Positions 17,143-25,069 of a DNA stretch of 33,016 nt are shown piece after piece. The first letter of the stretch is position 1. Each line of letters opens with the position of its first letter. Source of the stretch: Planctomycetota bacterium. Its GTDB lineage: Bacteria > Planctomycetota > J058. The notes under the pieces were generated by a model, which worked only from the letters and a program-made list of their open reading frames with translations, was not told where the DNA came from and made no database searches. A program made the translations under genes and the position numbers. Location: contig JAHBXY010000104.1 of assembly GCA_019636275.1 (NCBI GenBank), forward strand, positions 1 to 33,016, in the 5' to 3' direction.

Positions 17143-19106
17143 GCGAGCGGACGCCAGACACGTTCGTGCAGCGCCTCGGACGAGAGCGCCTCCAGGTGCT
17201 CTCGAAGCTCGGCGAGGGGGCATGCGGGGTCGTCTTCCGGGTGCGGGACCGCGAGGCGGGCGCCCTGCTCGCGCTGAAGGTCCTCCGCGAGGCCACGCCG
17301 CGGGCGATCGAGCGCTTCCGCCGGGAGGCCGAGCTGGCGGCGTCGCTCCGGCACCCGAACGTCGTCCGGGTCCACGGCGCCGGGACGTTCGAGGGGCGCT
17401 TCTTCATCACCTACGAGCTCGTCGAGGGCGCGCGCGCCCTCGACGCGGCGTTCGAGGGCGCCCCGCGGCGCCGGCGGCTCGAGCTCCTGCGCGACGCCGC
17501 CCGGGGGCTCGGCCACGCGCACGCCCGCGGGGTCGTCCACCGCGACGTCAAGCCCGACAACCTGCTCGTCGACGGCGACGGGCGGGTGCGGGTGATCGAC
17601 TTCGGCCTGGCGGCCGCGGAGGGGCTCGAGCGGCTCACCCGCACCGGCGGTGTCGCCGGCACGCCCTGGTTCATGGCGCCGGAGCAGGTCGACCCGCGCC
17701 GCGGCGCGCCGACGCCGCGGACCGACGTGTGGGCGCTCGGCGTCGTCCTCTACCGGGCGCTCACCGACGCGCTCCCGTTCGAGGGCGAGAGCTTCTTCGA
17801 GCTCGCTCGGCAGATCACCTCCACCCGGGCGACCCCGCCCTCGCGCCAAACGCCCGACGTCCCGCCGGCCCTGGACGCCCTCTGCGTCCGGGCGCTCGAC
17901 CCCGACCCGGCCGGGCGCCCGGCCGACGGCGACGCCTTCGCCGACGCCCTGGAGGCCGCCCTCCGTCAGGAGGGCGCCGGGCGCGCGGCAGGGCGCCCCG
18001 CGACCGTCGTCGCGCTCGTGCTCGGCGGGGCGGCCCTCGTGCTCGTCGTCGCCGCCGCGCTCTCGCCCGGCGCTCCGCCGGACGCGTCGGCCGAGCGCCC
18101 CGCGCCCGCGGCGCCGGCTGACCCCTCGCCGGCTGCACCCTCGCCGGCTGCACCCGCGCCGGCCGCCTCCGAGAAGGCGCCTCCCCCCGACCCGGCCGAC
18201 GAGGCGCCCTGGGAGCGCGACGAGGCCGACGAGCCGCCCGCCGTGGCCTTCCTCAAGGACTCGGCGCGGCGCGGCGACGCGGCCAGCGTCCTGCTGCTCG
18301 GCGGGACGTATCAGACCGGCGCGGGCGTCGCGGCCGACGCGCGCAAGGCGCTCGCGTGCTACCTCGCCGCGGCGCGCCACGGCAACGACGAGGCGCACTT
18401 CCGCGCCGGGCAGCTCCTCGCCACGGGCGTCCCCGGCCTTCCGGCCGACCCGGCGCGAGCCGCCGCCCACCTCGAGGTGGCGGCCACCCACGGCAACGAC
18501 CTCGCCATGCGCGCGCTGGCGGCCCTCCTCTCGGCCGGCCATGGAGTCCCGAAGGACCGCGCCCGGGCCAGGGAGTGGCTCGAGCGCGCGGTCGCCGCCG
18601 GGACCGACGGCGCCCTGGTCGAGCTGGCGGAGCTGCTCCTGGACGACGCGTCCTCGCCCGAGGACCACGCCCGCGCCCGCGCGCTCTTCGGCGCCGCCGC
18701 CGAGCGCGGGAATGCGGGGGCGATGCACGCCCTCGGGGTCTTGCACCTGACGGGCCGGGGCGGTCCTCGGGACGAGGCGGCTGGCGCGCTCTGGATCCAG
18801 CGCGGAGCGCGCCGCGGCGACATGGACGCGCGGCTGCTGGAGGCGGCGCTGTTCGACGAGGGACGAGGCGTCGCGCGCGATCCGGAGCACGCCCGCGCGC
18901 TGTGGCGCGCGGCCTTCGAGCACATCCGGTCACGCGCGGAGGCCGGGGCGCCGTGGGCCATGGACGCCCTGGCGCGCCAGTACGAGGGGAGCCGCTGGCT
19001 CGCGCCCGATCCGGCGCAGGCGCGCGCCTGGCTCGAGCGCGCCGCCGCCGCCGGGGTGCTGCGCGCGAAGGACCGGCTGGCGAAGCAGCAGGGAGACCGG
19101 CGGTAG
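17139..19106 (+). CDS. Membrane Ser/Thr protein kinase 3 with Sel1-like repeats
   Basis: 655 aa; GTG in a GTGA overlap with kinase 2. Kinase domain about 15-275 with GEGACGVV (25-32), K47, HRDVKPDN (134-141), DFG (154-156), APE (180-182). Transmembrane segment about 289-308. An Ala/Pro linker is encoded by a 15-nt tandem repeat near 18124-18160. From about residue 365 to the end there are seven or so Sel1-like helical repeats (for example ARALFGAAAERGNAGAMHAL and ALWRAAFEH), which mediate protein-protein contacts. The kinase part is very similar to that of kinase 2, while the third domain differs: a swap of output or sensor module on a common kinase. Confidence 0.88.
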   Translation: MSERTPDTFVQRLGRERLQVLSKLGEGACGVVFRVRDREAGALLALKVLREATPRAIERFRREAELAASLRHPNVVRVHGAGTFEGRFFITYELVEGARALDAAFEGAPRRRRLELLRDAARGLGHAHARGVVHRDVKPDNLLVDGDGRVRVIDFGLAAAEGLERLTRTGGVAGTPWFMAPEQVDPRRGAPTPRTDVWALGVVLYRALTDALPFEGESFFELARQITSTRATPPSRQTPDVPPALDALCVRALDPDPAGRPADGDAFADALEAALRQEGAGRAAGRPATVVALVLGGAALVLVVAAALSPGAPPDASAERPAPAAPADPSPAAPSPAAPAPAASEKAPPPDPADEAPWERDEADEPPAVAFLKDSARRGDAASVLLLGGTYQTGAGVAADARKALACYLAAARHGNDEAHFRAGQLLATGVPGLPADPARAAAHLEVAATHGNDLAMRALAALLSAGHGVPKDRARAREWLERAVAAGTDGALVELAELLLDDASSPEDHARARALFGAAAERGNAGAMHALGVLHLTGRGGPRDEAAGALWIQRGARRGDMDARLLEAALFDEGRGVARDPEHARALWRAAFEHIRSRAEAGAPWAMDALARQYEGSRWLAPDPAQARAWLERAAAAGVLRAKDRLAKQQGDRR

Positions 19107-19107
19107 C

Positions 19108-19123
19108 TCGGTCCCCGGACCGA
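19108..19123. terminator. Small palindrome between kinase 3 and FHA gene
   Basis: TCGGTCCCCGGACCGA, a 7-bp stem starting 2 bases after the kinase 3 stop, 34 bases before the FHA start. It could attenuate read-through, but there is no T-run. Confidence 0.3.
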
Positions 19124-19156
19124 CGGATGTCGCCTGCGGTGTTAGGGTGGTGGCCC

Positions 19157-20179
19157 ATGAAGTTCACGTTCAAGCACCTGACCGGCTCGCGCGCGGGCCA
19201 GGAGCAGGTCGTCGAGGGCTCGGTCGTCGGCGTCGGCCGCAACCCGACCCACCAGATCGCCTTCGACCCGACCATCGACGACCGCGTGTCGGGCAACCAC
19301 GCCCAGTTCGTCGTCATGGCCGACGGCGCCGTGACCGTCAACGACCTGGGCAGCAGCAACGGCACGTTCGTCAACGGGCAGCGGGTCACCGGCCCGACGC
19401 TCGTCCCGAGCGGCGCCGTGGTCGAGTTCGGCTCCGAGGGCGGGCCCCGGGTGCTCGTGACCTACGTGGCCTCGGCGGCGCCGGCACCGGCGTCCTCGGC
19501 GGCCCCGGCCGCCAAGCCGGGCGGCAAGGGCAAGGGCTGCCTGATCGGCTGCCTCCTGCTGCTCCTCGTGGGCCTGTGCGTCGGCGGCGGCTACGCCGTG
19601 TCGCGCCTCGTCGGCGGGGACGAGCCCGCGGGCGAGGGCGAGGAGGTGTCGACGACCGACGAGGCGCCGCCGCCGGTCGTCGAGGACGCGCCGCCGCCGC
19701 CGGACGCCGCCCCGACGGCGCCCGCGCGCAAGAAGATCGCCTGGGCGCGCCTGAAGGTCGGCTCGAGCTTCGAGATGAAGTCATCGACCGAGATGAAGAT
19801 GGGCGACCAGACCTTCTCGAGCGAGAGCACCATGCGGCAGACCCTCGTGGCGCTCGACGACGAGCACGCGACGATCAAGACCGAGGTGTCGGTCCCCAAC
19901 GTGCCGCCGATCGACCCGACCGAGCAGAAGCTGGCGATCTACCCCGAGGACGGGCCCGCGGGCGAGGAGCCGAAGAAGCTCGAGGAGAAGAAGGCCACGG
20001 TCACCGTGCCGGCGGGGACCTTCGACTGCACCTACCGCAAGATCTCCATGACCGTGAACGGGCAGGAGATGGTCACCGAGACCTGGTCCGACGACGACCA
20101 GCCGCTGCCCTACAAGATGGTCAGCGTCGGCCCGCAGTCGACGACGGTCACCGAGCTGACCCGGATCGACAAGAAGTAG
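19157..20179 (+). CDS. FHA-domain membrane protein with extracytoplasmic domain
   Basis: 340 aa; ATG at 19157. Residues about 1-105 are a forkhead-associated phosphothreonine-binding domain with its key residues visible: G27-R28, S45-x-x-H48 (SGNHAQF) and N68 in LGSSNGTFVNG. After a Pro/Ala linker, one transmembrane segment at about 128-148 (GCLLLLLVGLCVGGGY) places residues about 190-340 outside the cytoplasm. That part has a beta-rich VTVPAGTFDCTYRK and TWSDDDQPLP segment typical of lipoprotein-like beta domains. With three kinases directly upstream, the FHA domain is likely to bind their phosphothreonines. This is inference from context, but the FHA assignment is firm. Confidence 0.87.
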   Translation: MKFTFKHLTGSRAGQEQVVEGSVVGVGRNPTHQIAFDPTIDDRVSGNHAQFVVMADGAVTVNDLGSSNGTFVNGQRVTGPTLVPSGAVVEFGSEGGPRVLVTYVASAAPAPASSAAPAAKPGGKGKGCLIGCLLLLLVGLCVGGGYAVSRLVGGDEPAGEGEEVSTTDEAPPPVVEDAPPPPDAAPTAPARKKIAWARLKVGSSFEMKSSTEMKMGDQTFSSESTMRQTLVALDDEHATIKTEVSVPNVPPIDPTEQKLAIYPEDGPAGEEPKKLEEKKATVTVPAGTFDCTYRKISMTVNGQEMVTETWSDDDQPLPYKMVSVGPQSTTVTELTRIDKK

Positions 20180-20181
20180 CC

Positions 20182-20373
20182 ATGGCCCCGCCCCCCGACG
20201 AGCGGCCCTACACGCTCGACGACCTGGTCTCGCACGAGAAGCGCCAGATGCGCCTCGTGCTCCTGGTGCTCGTGCTGGCCATGCTCTACTTCGCCGGCCG
20301 GCGCCTGCTCGAGGACGACGACGGCCCCGAGCCCCCGGGCGCTCCTACCCCGGCGGCCTCCGGCCGCGACTGA
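20182..20373 (+). CDS. Small single-pass membrane protein
   Basis: 63 aa; ATG 2 bases after the FHA stop. The N-terminal YTLDDLVSHEKRQMR is followed by one hydrophobic stretch LVLLVLVLAMLYFAG and an acidic, Pro-rich tail. It looks like a component of the kinase/FHA operon; spacing and membrane topology support it. The last 29 bases overlap the 3' end of pdxT on the other strand. No family was recognised. Confidence 0.65.
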   Translation: MAPPPDERPYTLDDLVSHEKRQMRLVLLVLVLAMLYFAGRRLLEDDDGPEPPGAPTPAASGRD

Positions 20374-21007
20374 CGCGCGCGTCAGTAGAGCTGGTCACGG
20401 AGGGCGCAGATGAGCGGACCAGGCGCCCTTCGTCTCTCGACGCGAGTGGGGCCGCGTCGCCGAACACCTCGCGGTGCACGTCGAGCCTGTCCGTCAGCTC
20501 CGGATGGAACGTGGCGCCGGTGACGGCGCCCTGGCGCACGAGCACCGGCTCGCCCGCGTAGGTGGCGAGCACCTCGACGCCGTCGCCCGCGGCCGTGATC
20601 CGCGGGGCGCGGATGAGCACGAGCGGCAGGTCGTCGCGCGGCGGGTCGGCCGCGGCCTCGAAGCTCTCCACCTGGCGGCCCCAGGCGTTGCGGGCCACGT
20701 CGACGTCGAGCCAGCCGAGGCTCGGCTGCTCGGGCCCGGTCACGCGCCGGGCGAGGAGGATCAGCCCGGCGCAGGTGGCGAGCACCGGGACGCCGGCCTG
20801 CCGGAGCCGCTCGAGCGCCGGCGCGAGGCCCTGGCGCTCGAGCAGCCGGAGCTGCGTCGTGCTCTCGCCGCCCGGCAAGACGAGGCCGTCGACCCCGTCG
20901 AGGTCCGCCGGCCGGCGCGCGAGGACCGCCTCGTGCCCGAGCCGCGCGAGCGCCCGGGCGTGGGCCGCGAACGCCCCCTGCAGGGCCAGGACGCCGACGC
21001 GGGCCAC
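20345..21007 (-). CDS. pdxT: PdxT, glutaminase subunit of PLP synthase
   Basis: 220 aa; GTG start shares one base with the pdxS stop TAG. Class I glutaminase-type triad: C79 in LATCAGL, H168 and E170 in FHPEL; the GGEST motif (47-50) of PdxT is present. It hydrolyses glutamine and passes ammonia to PdxS. The protein is about 30 residues longer than usual: after the normal end the tail (RLVRSSAPSVTSSTDARV) is basic and low-complexity and overlaps the neighbouring small gene on the other strand, so the real stop may have been lost by mutation. Confidence 0.9.
   Translation of the reverse strand: MARVGVLALQGAFAAHARALARLGHEAVLARRPADLDGVDGLVLPGGESTTQLRLLERQGLAPALERLRQAGVPVLATCAGLILLARRVTGPEQPSLGWLDVDVARNAWGRQVESFEAAADPPRDDLPLVLIRAPRITAAGDGVEVLATYAGEPVLVRQGAVTGATFHPELTDRLDVHREVFGDAAPLASRDEGRLVRSSAPSVTSSTDARVSRGRRPPG
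20369..20386. terminator. 18-bp perfect palindrome between convergent genes
   Basis: ACTGACGCGCGCGTCAGT spans the end of the small membrane gene and the 3' part of pdxT, so it may serve as a bidirectional terminator. No T-tract follows it on either side, and it lies inside the pdxT reading frame if the annotated stop is right. Confidence 0.35.
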
Positions 21008-21900
21008 TACCAGCCCCGCGCGGCCAGGCGCTGGTCGGGGGCGAGCGTCGAGAGCTCCACGCCGCGCATGGCCGCGCCGAGGCCGGTCGAGACCTCGGCC
21101 AGGGCCTGCGGGTCGTCCCAGCTCGTCGTCGCCTGCACGATCGCGCGCGCGCGGCGCAGGGGGTCCTCGGCGAGGAAGATCCCGCTGCCGACGAACACCG
21201 CCTGCGCGCCGAGGGCCATGCACAGCGCCGCGTCGGCCGGCGTGGCGATCCCGCCGGCGGCGAACATGGGCACCGGCAGCCGCCCCTCGGCCGCGGCCTG
21301 CCGCACGAGCTCGACCGGCGCGCCGAGCGCCTTGGCCTCGGCGACGAGCTCCTCGGGGCCGAGCGTCGTCAGGCGCCGGAGCCCGCGGCGCATGGCGCGC
21401 AGGTGCCGCACGGCCTCGACCACGTTCCCGGTGCCCGCCTCGCCCTTCGTGCGCAGCAGGACCGCGCCCTCGGCCACGCGGCGCAGGGCCTCGCCCAGGT
21501 CGCGGCAGCCGCACACGAACGGCGCGCGGAAGGCGTGCTTGTCGATGTGCAGCTCCTCGTCGGCGGGCGTGAGCACCTCGCTCTCGTCGATGAAGTCGAC
21601 CTCCAGCGCGTCGAGGATCCGGGCCTCGACGAAGTGGCCGATCCGGCACTTGGCCATGACCGGGATGCTCACGGCGGCCTGGATCTCCTTGATCATGGCC
21701 GGGTCGCTGGCCCGGGCCACGCCGCCCTCCTTCCTGATCTGCGCCGGCACGCGCTCGAGCGCCATGACGGCCACGGCGCCCGCCTCCTCGGCCAGGCGCG
21801 CCTGCGCGGCGTCGGTCACGTCCATGATCACGCCGCCCGAGAGCATCTCCGCCAGGCCCAGCTTGGTCGCGGGCGTGGAGCGGTCCCTCTGGTTCACCAT
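21007..21900 (-). CDS. pdxS: PdxS, PLP synthase lyase subunit
   Basis: 297 aa; ATG at 21900, after AGGAGG at ideal spacing. The catalytic lysines are visible: K84 in VMAKCRIGHF and K152 in LLRTKGEAGTG; D27 in VIMDVTD is the conserved aspartate. PdxS condenses ribose 5-phosphate, glyceraldehyde 3-phosphate and ammonia from PdxT to pyridoxal 5'-phosphate, the DXP-independent route. A MocR-type regulator lies directly upstream in the same orientation. Confidence 0.97.
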   Translation of the reverse strand: MVNQRDRSTPATKLGLAEMLSGGVIMDVTDAAQARLAEEAGAVAVMALERVPAQIRKEGGVARASDPAMIKEIQAAVSIPVMAKCRIGHFVEARILDALEVDFIDESEVLTPADEELHIDKHAFRAPFVCGCRDLGEALRRVAEGAVLLRTKGEAGTGNVVEAVRHLRAMRRGLRRLTTLGPEELVAEAKALGAPVELVRQAAAEGRLPVPMFAAGGIATPADAALCMALGAQAVFVGSGIFLAEDPLRRARAIVQATTSWDDPQALAEVSTGLGAAMRGVELSTLAPDQRLAARGW

Positions 21901-21966
21901 CGTCGTCCTCCTGAAGAGTGAAGCGTCGGCGGAGGAGCGCAGCCTCCTCCGAGAGTCTCGTCCGCA

Positions 21967-21991
21967 CCGCGGCCGCAGCCGTCGATCACAC
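21967..21991. repeat. Partial (25-bp) copy of the dispersed palindromic element
   Basis: CCGCGGCCGCAGCCGTCGAT plus CACAC repeats exactly the right-hand end of copies 1 and 2. Here the bases include the TGA stop of the pdxR-like gene; in copy 1 the same end lies beside the carH stop. The short tail alone is either a remnant or the insertion-site half of the element. Confidence 0.65.
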
Positions 21992-23536
21992 CACGCCGAG
22001 GGCCGGCACCTCGTGCTCGGCCCGGGGCGCGGGGCGCCGCGCCAGCAGGGCGCCGAGCGCGTCGCCCAGCCGTCGGGCGCCCTCCGTCAGCCGCTCGGGC
22101 GGCTCGGCGCAGAAGGTCAGCCGCACGCCGTGCGCGCCGCGCGCGGGCGCGCCGGCCGGGAGGTGGAGCGAGCCCGGGCCGACGAGGACGCCGCGGCGCA
22201 GCGCCTCGTCGAAGAGGGCGTCCGGCTCGACCGAGGCCGGCAACGACAGCCAGGTCGCGAGCCCCTGCGCCGGACGCCGCCAGGCGACGCCCGCCGGCAG
22301 GTGCGCGCGCAGCCCCGCCTCGAGGGCGCCCAGGCGGCGCCGATACTCGGGGAGCGCGCGGCGCAGGTGCGCGCGCAGGTAGCCGCGCTCGAGGAACTCG
22401 GCCAGCGCGTGCTGCAGGAGCAGCGACGAGCTCAGGTCCATGGCGTGCTTCAGCGGCACGAGGCGCTCCGCGAGCCCGGGCGGGCACACGACGAAGCCCA
22501 CGCGCAGGGCGGGGATCAGCTTCTTGCTGAACGTGCCCACGTAGACGACCTCGGGGTCGAGCGCGCGCAGGGCCGCCGGCTCGTCGCTCGTCTCGTCGAG
22601 GACGAGGCCGCGCCCGTAGTCGTCCTCGACCAGCGGCACGCCCATCTGCCGCGACCAGGCGAGGAGGGCCTGGCGGCGCGCGGCGGAGATCCGCGCGCCG
22701 GTCGGGTTGTGGCACGAGGGCATCAGGTAGAAGCCCTTCACGCGGCCGCGCGGCAGGCGGCGCAGGAAGTCGAGGTCGGGCCCCTCGTCGTCGCAGGGGA
22801 CGGCGATCGCCTGGGCGCCGGCGGCGGCGAGCAGGTTCAGGGCGCCCGGGTAGGTCGAGGCCTCGACGAGGAAGGCGTCGCCCGGGTCGACGAGCGCGCG
22901 CACGACGAGGTCGATCGCCTGCTGGCTGCCGGTGGTCACGAGCACGTCGTCCTGGCGCGCGGGCACCCCGGCCTCGGCGAGGTGCTCGGCGATCAGCCGC
23001 CGCAGGCGCGGCAGCCCCTCGCGCGGCGCGTAGCCCAGGACGCGGCCGCCGTGGATCCGCAGGACGTGGTCGACGCAGCGGCGGAAGGTCGCCAGCGGCA
23101 TGAGGTCGGTCGGCGGCATGAGCCGCTGCAGGTCGATCACCTCGCGGCCGGCGGCGGCCGCGCCCGGCGCGACGCTGCGCGCGAGGCGGTCGAAGCGGCG
23201 CAGGGCCTCGGCGCGCGCGCCGCGCGAGAGGAGGCTCTCCCAGGGCAGGCGCGGCGCCTCGGCCGCCGGCGCCTCGGCGCGGCGCGGCGGCGCGGCGACG
23301 AAGGTGCCGCTGCCCACGCGCGAGGTGACGACCCCGGCCGCCACGAGCTCGTCGAACGCGCGGACGACCGTGTTCCTGTGCACGCGCAGGGCGCGCGCCA
23401 GCTCGCGCGTCGGCGGCAGCCGGAAGCCGGGTGGGAACGCGCCGCTGCGCGCGCGCGCCGTCACCTGCTCGACGAGCTGCACGTAGAGCGGCTCGGGGCG
23501 CGCGGGGTCGAGGGTCAGGCCGATCGCTCGGTCCAT
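21986..23536 (-). CDS. pdxR: MocR-family (GntR + aminotransferase fold) regulator, probably PdxR
   Basis: 516 aa; ATG at 23536 chosen because it begins the winged-helix domain (LYVQLVEQVTARARSGAFPP, then LPPTRELARALRVHRNTV). The rest is an inactive aminotransferase-like domain (about 130-510) with the PLP-binding lysine in GTFSKKLIPALRVGF. In this family PLP or its derivatives signal vitamin status to the DNA-binding domain. It lies 85 bases upstream of pdxS and on the same strand, so it may control pdxST by either activation or autorepression. In most genomes pdxR is divergent from pdxST; the collinear order is unusual. The stop is inside the partial repeat. Confidence 0.85.
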   Translation of the reverse strand: MDRAIGLTLDPARPEPLYVQLVEQVTARARSGAFPPGFRLPPTRELARALRVHRNTVVRAFDELVAAGVVTSRVGSGTFVAAPPRRAEAPAAEAPRLPWESLLSRGARAEALRRFDRLARSVAPGAAAAGREVIDLQRLMPPTDLMPLATFRRCVDHVLRIHGGRVLGYAPREGLPRLRRLIAEHLAEAGVPARQDDVLVTTGSQQAIDLVVRALVDPGDAFLVEASTYPGALNLLAAAGAQAIAVPCDDEGPDLDFLRRLPRGRVKGFYLMPSCHNPTGARISAARRQALLAWSRQMGVPLVEDDYGRGLVLDETSDEPAALRALDPEVVYVGTFSKKLIPALRVGFVVCPPGLAERLVPLKHAMDLSSSLLLQHALAEFLERGYLRAHLRRALPEYRRRLGALEAGLRAHLPAGVAWRRPAQGLATWLSLPASVEPDALFDEALRRGVLVGPGSLHLPAGAPARGAHGVRLTFCAEPPERLTEGARRLGDALGALLARRPAPRAEHEVPALGVV

Positions 23537-23595
23537 TGGGGAAGCTCCAATGAGGCCATTCTGGCGTCCAGGCCGGCGACGGCAACGGCCCACAA

Positions 23596-23625
23596 GGCAC
23601 TTGCGTCCTGTGCCAACTGTGCCAA
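23596..23625. promoter_or_regulatory. Tandem 9-bp repeats upstream of pdxR, possible MocR operator
   Basis: CTGTGCCAA occurs twice in tandem (23608-23616 and 23617-23625), and an inverted GGCAC half (23596-23600) precedes them. MocR proteins commonly bind direct repeats near their own promoter, so this is a candidate PdxR site. It is 60-90 bases upstream of the pdxR start. It is read from sequence only. Confidence 0.45.
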
Positions 23626-23708
23626 TCGTCGCACCTCGCCTGGACCACGCCAGCCACGGGACAGGACGATGACGCGCCGCGCCGCGCCGGTGTCTATGCT
23701 GGGCCCCC

Positions 23709-24623
23709 ATGACGCCCGTGGAGATGGCGCTGGTCCTCGGCCTCCTGCCGTTCGTGACGCTCGGCCTGGTGAGCGGCGGCGTCGGCGCGCTGTGCCTGTA
23801 CGCCGGGTGGGTCGGGCGCCACGACCTGCGCGATGCGCTCCACGCCCGGCACTGCGCCGACCGCCGGGCGGGCCTCCTCGCGCGGGCGCTGTGGCTCGTG
23901 ATCGAGGGCTTCTGGCAGACGATCGCCTTCGTCCTCCAGGGCGTGCACATGGTCCGGCGCCGCCTGCCGCCGCCCCTGCCGCGCGCGCCCGAGGCCACGC
24001 CCGTGATCCTGCTCGCGGGCTACATGGAGAACTCGGGGCAGATGTACGTGCTGGGCGCGCGCCTGCGCCGGGCCGGGTTCCTCGTCGTCCACCGCGACGT
24101 GCCGTCGACGTTCCGGCCGATCGCCGACAACGCCCGCTGGCTCCTCGGCGAGGTCGAGGCGGTGCGCAGGGCCACCGGCGCCGACACGGCGGCGATCGTC
24201 GCCCACAGCATGGGCGGCGTGATCGGGCGCACGCTCGTGCACCTCGAGCCGTGCGCGCCGGTGAGCGTCGTCGTGACGATCGCCTCGCCCCACCGCGGCA
24301 CGCGCATGGGGCGCCTGGGCCTCGGGCCGAGCGCCCGCGACATGTCGCCCGGCAGCCCCCACTGCGCGCGCTTCCCCACGCCGCGGGCGAGCGCCTGCCA
24401 GGTCCCGGTGCACTCGATCGTCGGCTTCCAGGAGGACATCGTCTCGCCCTACTGGTCGTCGCTCCTCGAGGGCGAGGGCGACAACGTCGTGCTCGACGTG
24501 CCCGCCGGGCACGTGGCGCCGCTGTTCATGCCGTCGGTCGCCGCGCAGGTCGTGCGCTGGCTCGAGGCGGCCGGGGTGCGGCGCCGGGCGCAGGCGGGCG
24601 CGCCGGCGGCGGCCGCCGCGTGA
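23709..24623 (+). CDS. Membrane-anchored lipase-like alpha/beta hydrolase
   Basis: 304 aa. Residues about 6-35 form a hydrophobic N-terminal anchor and another hydrophobic stretch lies at 60-80. A catalytic G-x-S-x-G-type nucleophile elbow is present as AHSMGGVIGR with S167; the likely acid is in GFQEDIVSP (about D242) and the His is in AGHVAPLF (about H267). The TIASPHRGTRMG region is typical of class 2 lipases and PGAP1-like esterases. The Ser elbow has A in place of the first G, as in many lipases. Substrate unknown (lipid or ester). It overlaps the next gene, a lipoprotein, by GTGA. Confidence 0.8.
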   Translation: MTPVEMALVLGLLPFVTLGLVSGGVGALCLYAGWVGRHDLRDALHARHCADRRAGLLARALWLVIEGFWQTIAFVLQGVHMVRRRLPPPLPRAPEATPVILLAGYMENSGQMYVLGARLRRAGFLVVHRDVPSTFRPIADNARWLLGEVEAVRRATGADTAAIVAHSMGGVIGRTLVHLEPCAPVSVVVTIASPHRGTRMGRLGLGPSARDMSPGSPHCARFPTPRASACQVPVHSIVGFQEDIVSPYWSSLLEGEGDNVVLDVPAGHVAPLFMPSVAAQVVRWLEAAGVRRRAQAGAPAAAAA

Positions 24624-24976
24624 GGGCGCTCGTCGTCCTGCTGGCGCTGCTGACCCTCGCCGGCTGCGGCGTGCCGCCGCGCCTCGGCCCCGACGTCGCC
24701 GTCACGGCGGCGGCGCCGGGCGAGCCGCCGCACCCGGCCTTCGTGCGCCGGATCCTGCGCGAGGGCCTCGGCCACGAGCCCGAGGAGGGGATCGTCGTGC
24801 GCGCGCGCGAGGCCCTGGGCGCGCACGGCCTGGCCACGATCGAGGTGCCGCACGAGGGGCACGTCCACGTGCACGTCCTCGCCTGGCACGCGCCGACGCG
24901 CACGCTCGTGATCTTCGAGCGCACGGCCGACGGCGCCGAGCGCGTACGGACGCTCGTCGTCGACGGCGACGGCTGA
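24620..24976 (+). CDS. Small secreted lipoprotein
   Basis: 118 aa; GTG in a GTGA overlap with the hydrolase gene. A signal peptide ending in the lipobox LAGC predicts a lipid-anchored cysteine at residue 16. The rest, about 100 residues, contains HEGHVHVHVLAWHAPTRT, a His-rich beta stretch. Function unknown. Translational coupling suggests it assists the membrane hydrolase. Confidence 0.7.
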   Translation: MRALVVLLALLTLAGCGVPPRLGPDVAVTAAAPGEPPHPAFVRRILREGLGHEPEEGIVVRAREALGAHGLATIEVPHEGHVHVHVLAWHAPTRTLVIFERTADGAERVRTLVVDGDG

Positions 24977-24995
24977 CGCGGCGTCTCCTTCACCG

Positions 24996-25025
24996 TTGAC
25001 CCGGACGGCCGCCGGCGGGCATACT
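24996..25025 (+). promoter_or_regulatory. feoAB promoter
   Basis: TTGACC (24996-25001) and CATACT (25020-25025) lie 18 bases apart. The transcription start would fall in the palindrome just downstream. Together with that palindrome this is a typical arrangement for Fur repression. Confidence 0.6.
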
Positions 25026-25028
25026 CGC

Positions 25029-25057
25029 CGCTCGTTGAGAACGATTCTCAACGAGCG
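25029..25057. promoter_or_regulatory. Fur-type iron box
   Basis: A perfect palindrome of 13-bp arms around CGA: CGCTCGTTGAGAA, CGA, then its complement. The core GAGAACGATTCTC matches the 6-1-6 Fur consensus (GATAAT-like) in a GC-rich form. It sits between promoter and feoA, so binding would repress ferrous iron uptake under iron excess. Confidence 0.75.
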
Positions 25058-25069
25058 CAGGAGCCCCGC

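Noticed and set aside
23596..23640. Sigma-54-like TGGCAC box upstream of pdxR
   Set aside because: The spacing to the downstream GC dinucleotide is 8 and not 10 bases, so the -24/-12 form is not met; the repeats are better read as an operator.
20474..24976. 1500-codon open frame on the plus strand
   Set aside because: It runs antisense across pdxT, pdxS and pdxR and then out of frame through the lipase gene; only its last 119 codons (the lipoprotein from 24620) show a signal peptide and coding-like structure. Long spurious frames are expected at this GC content.
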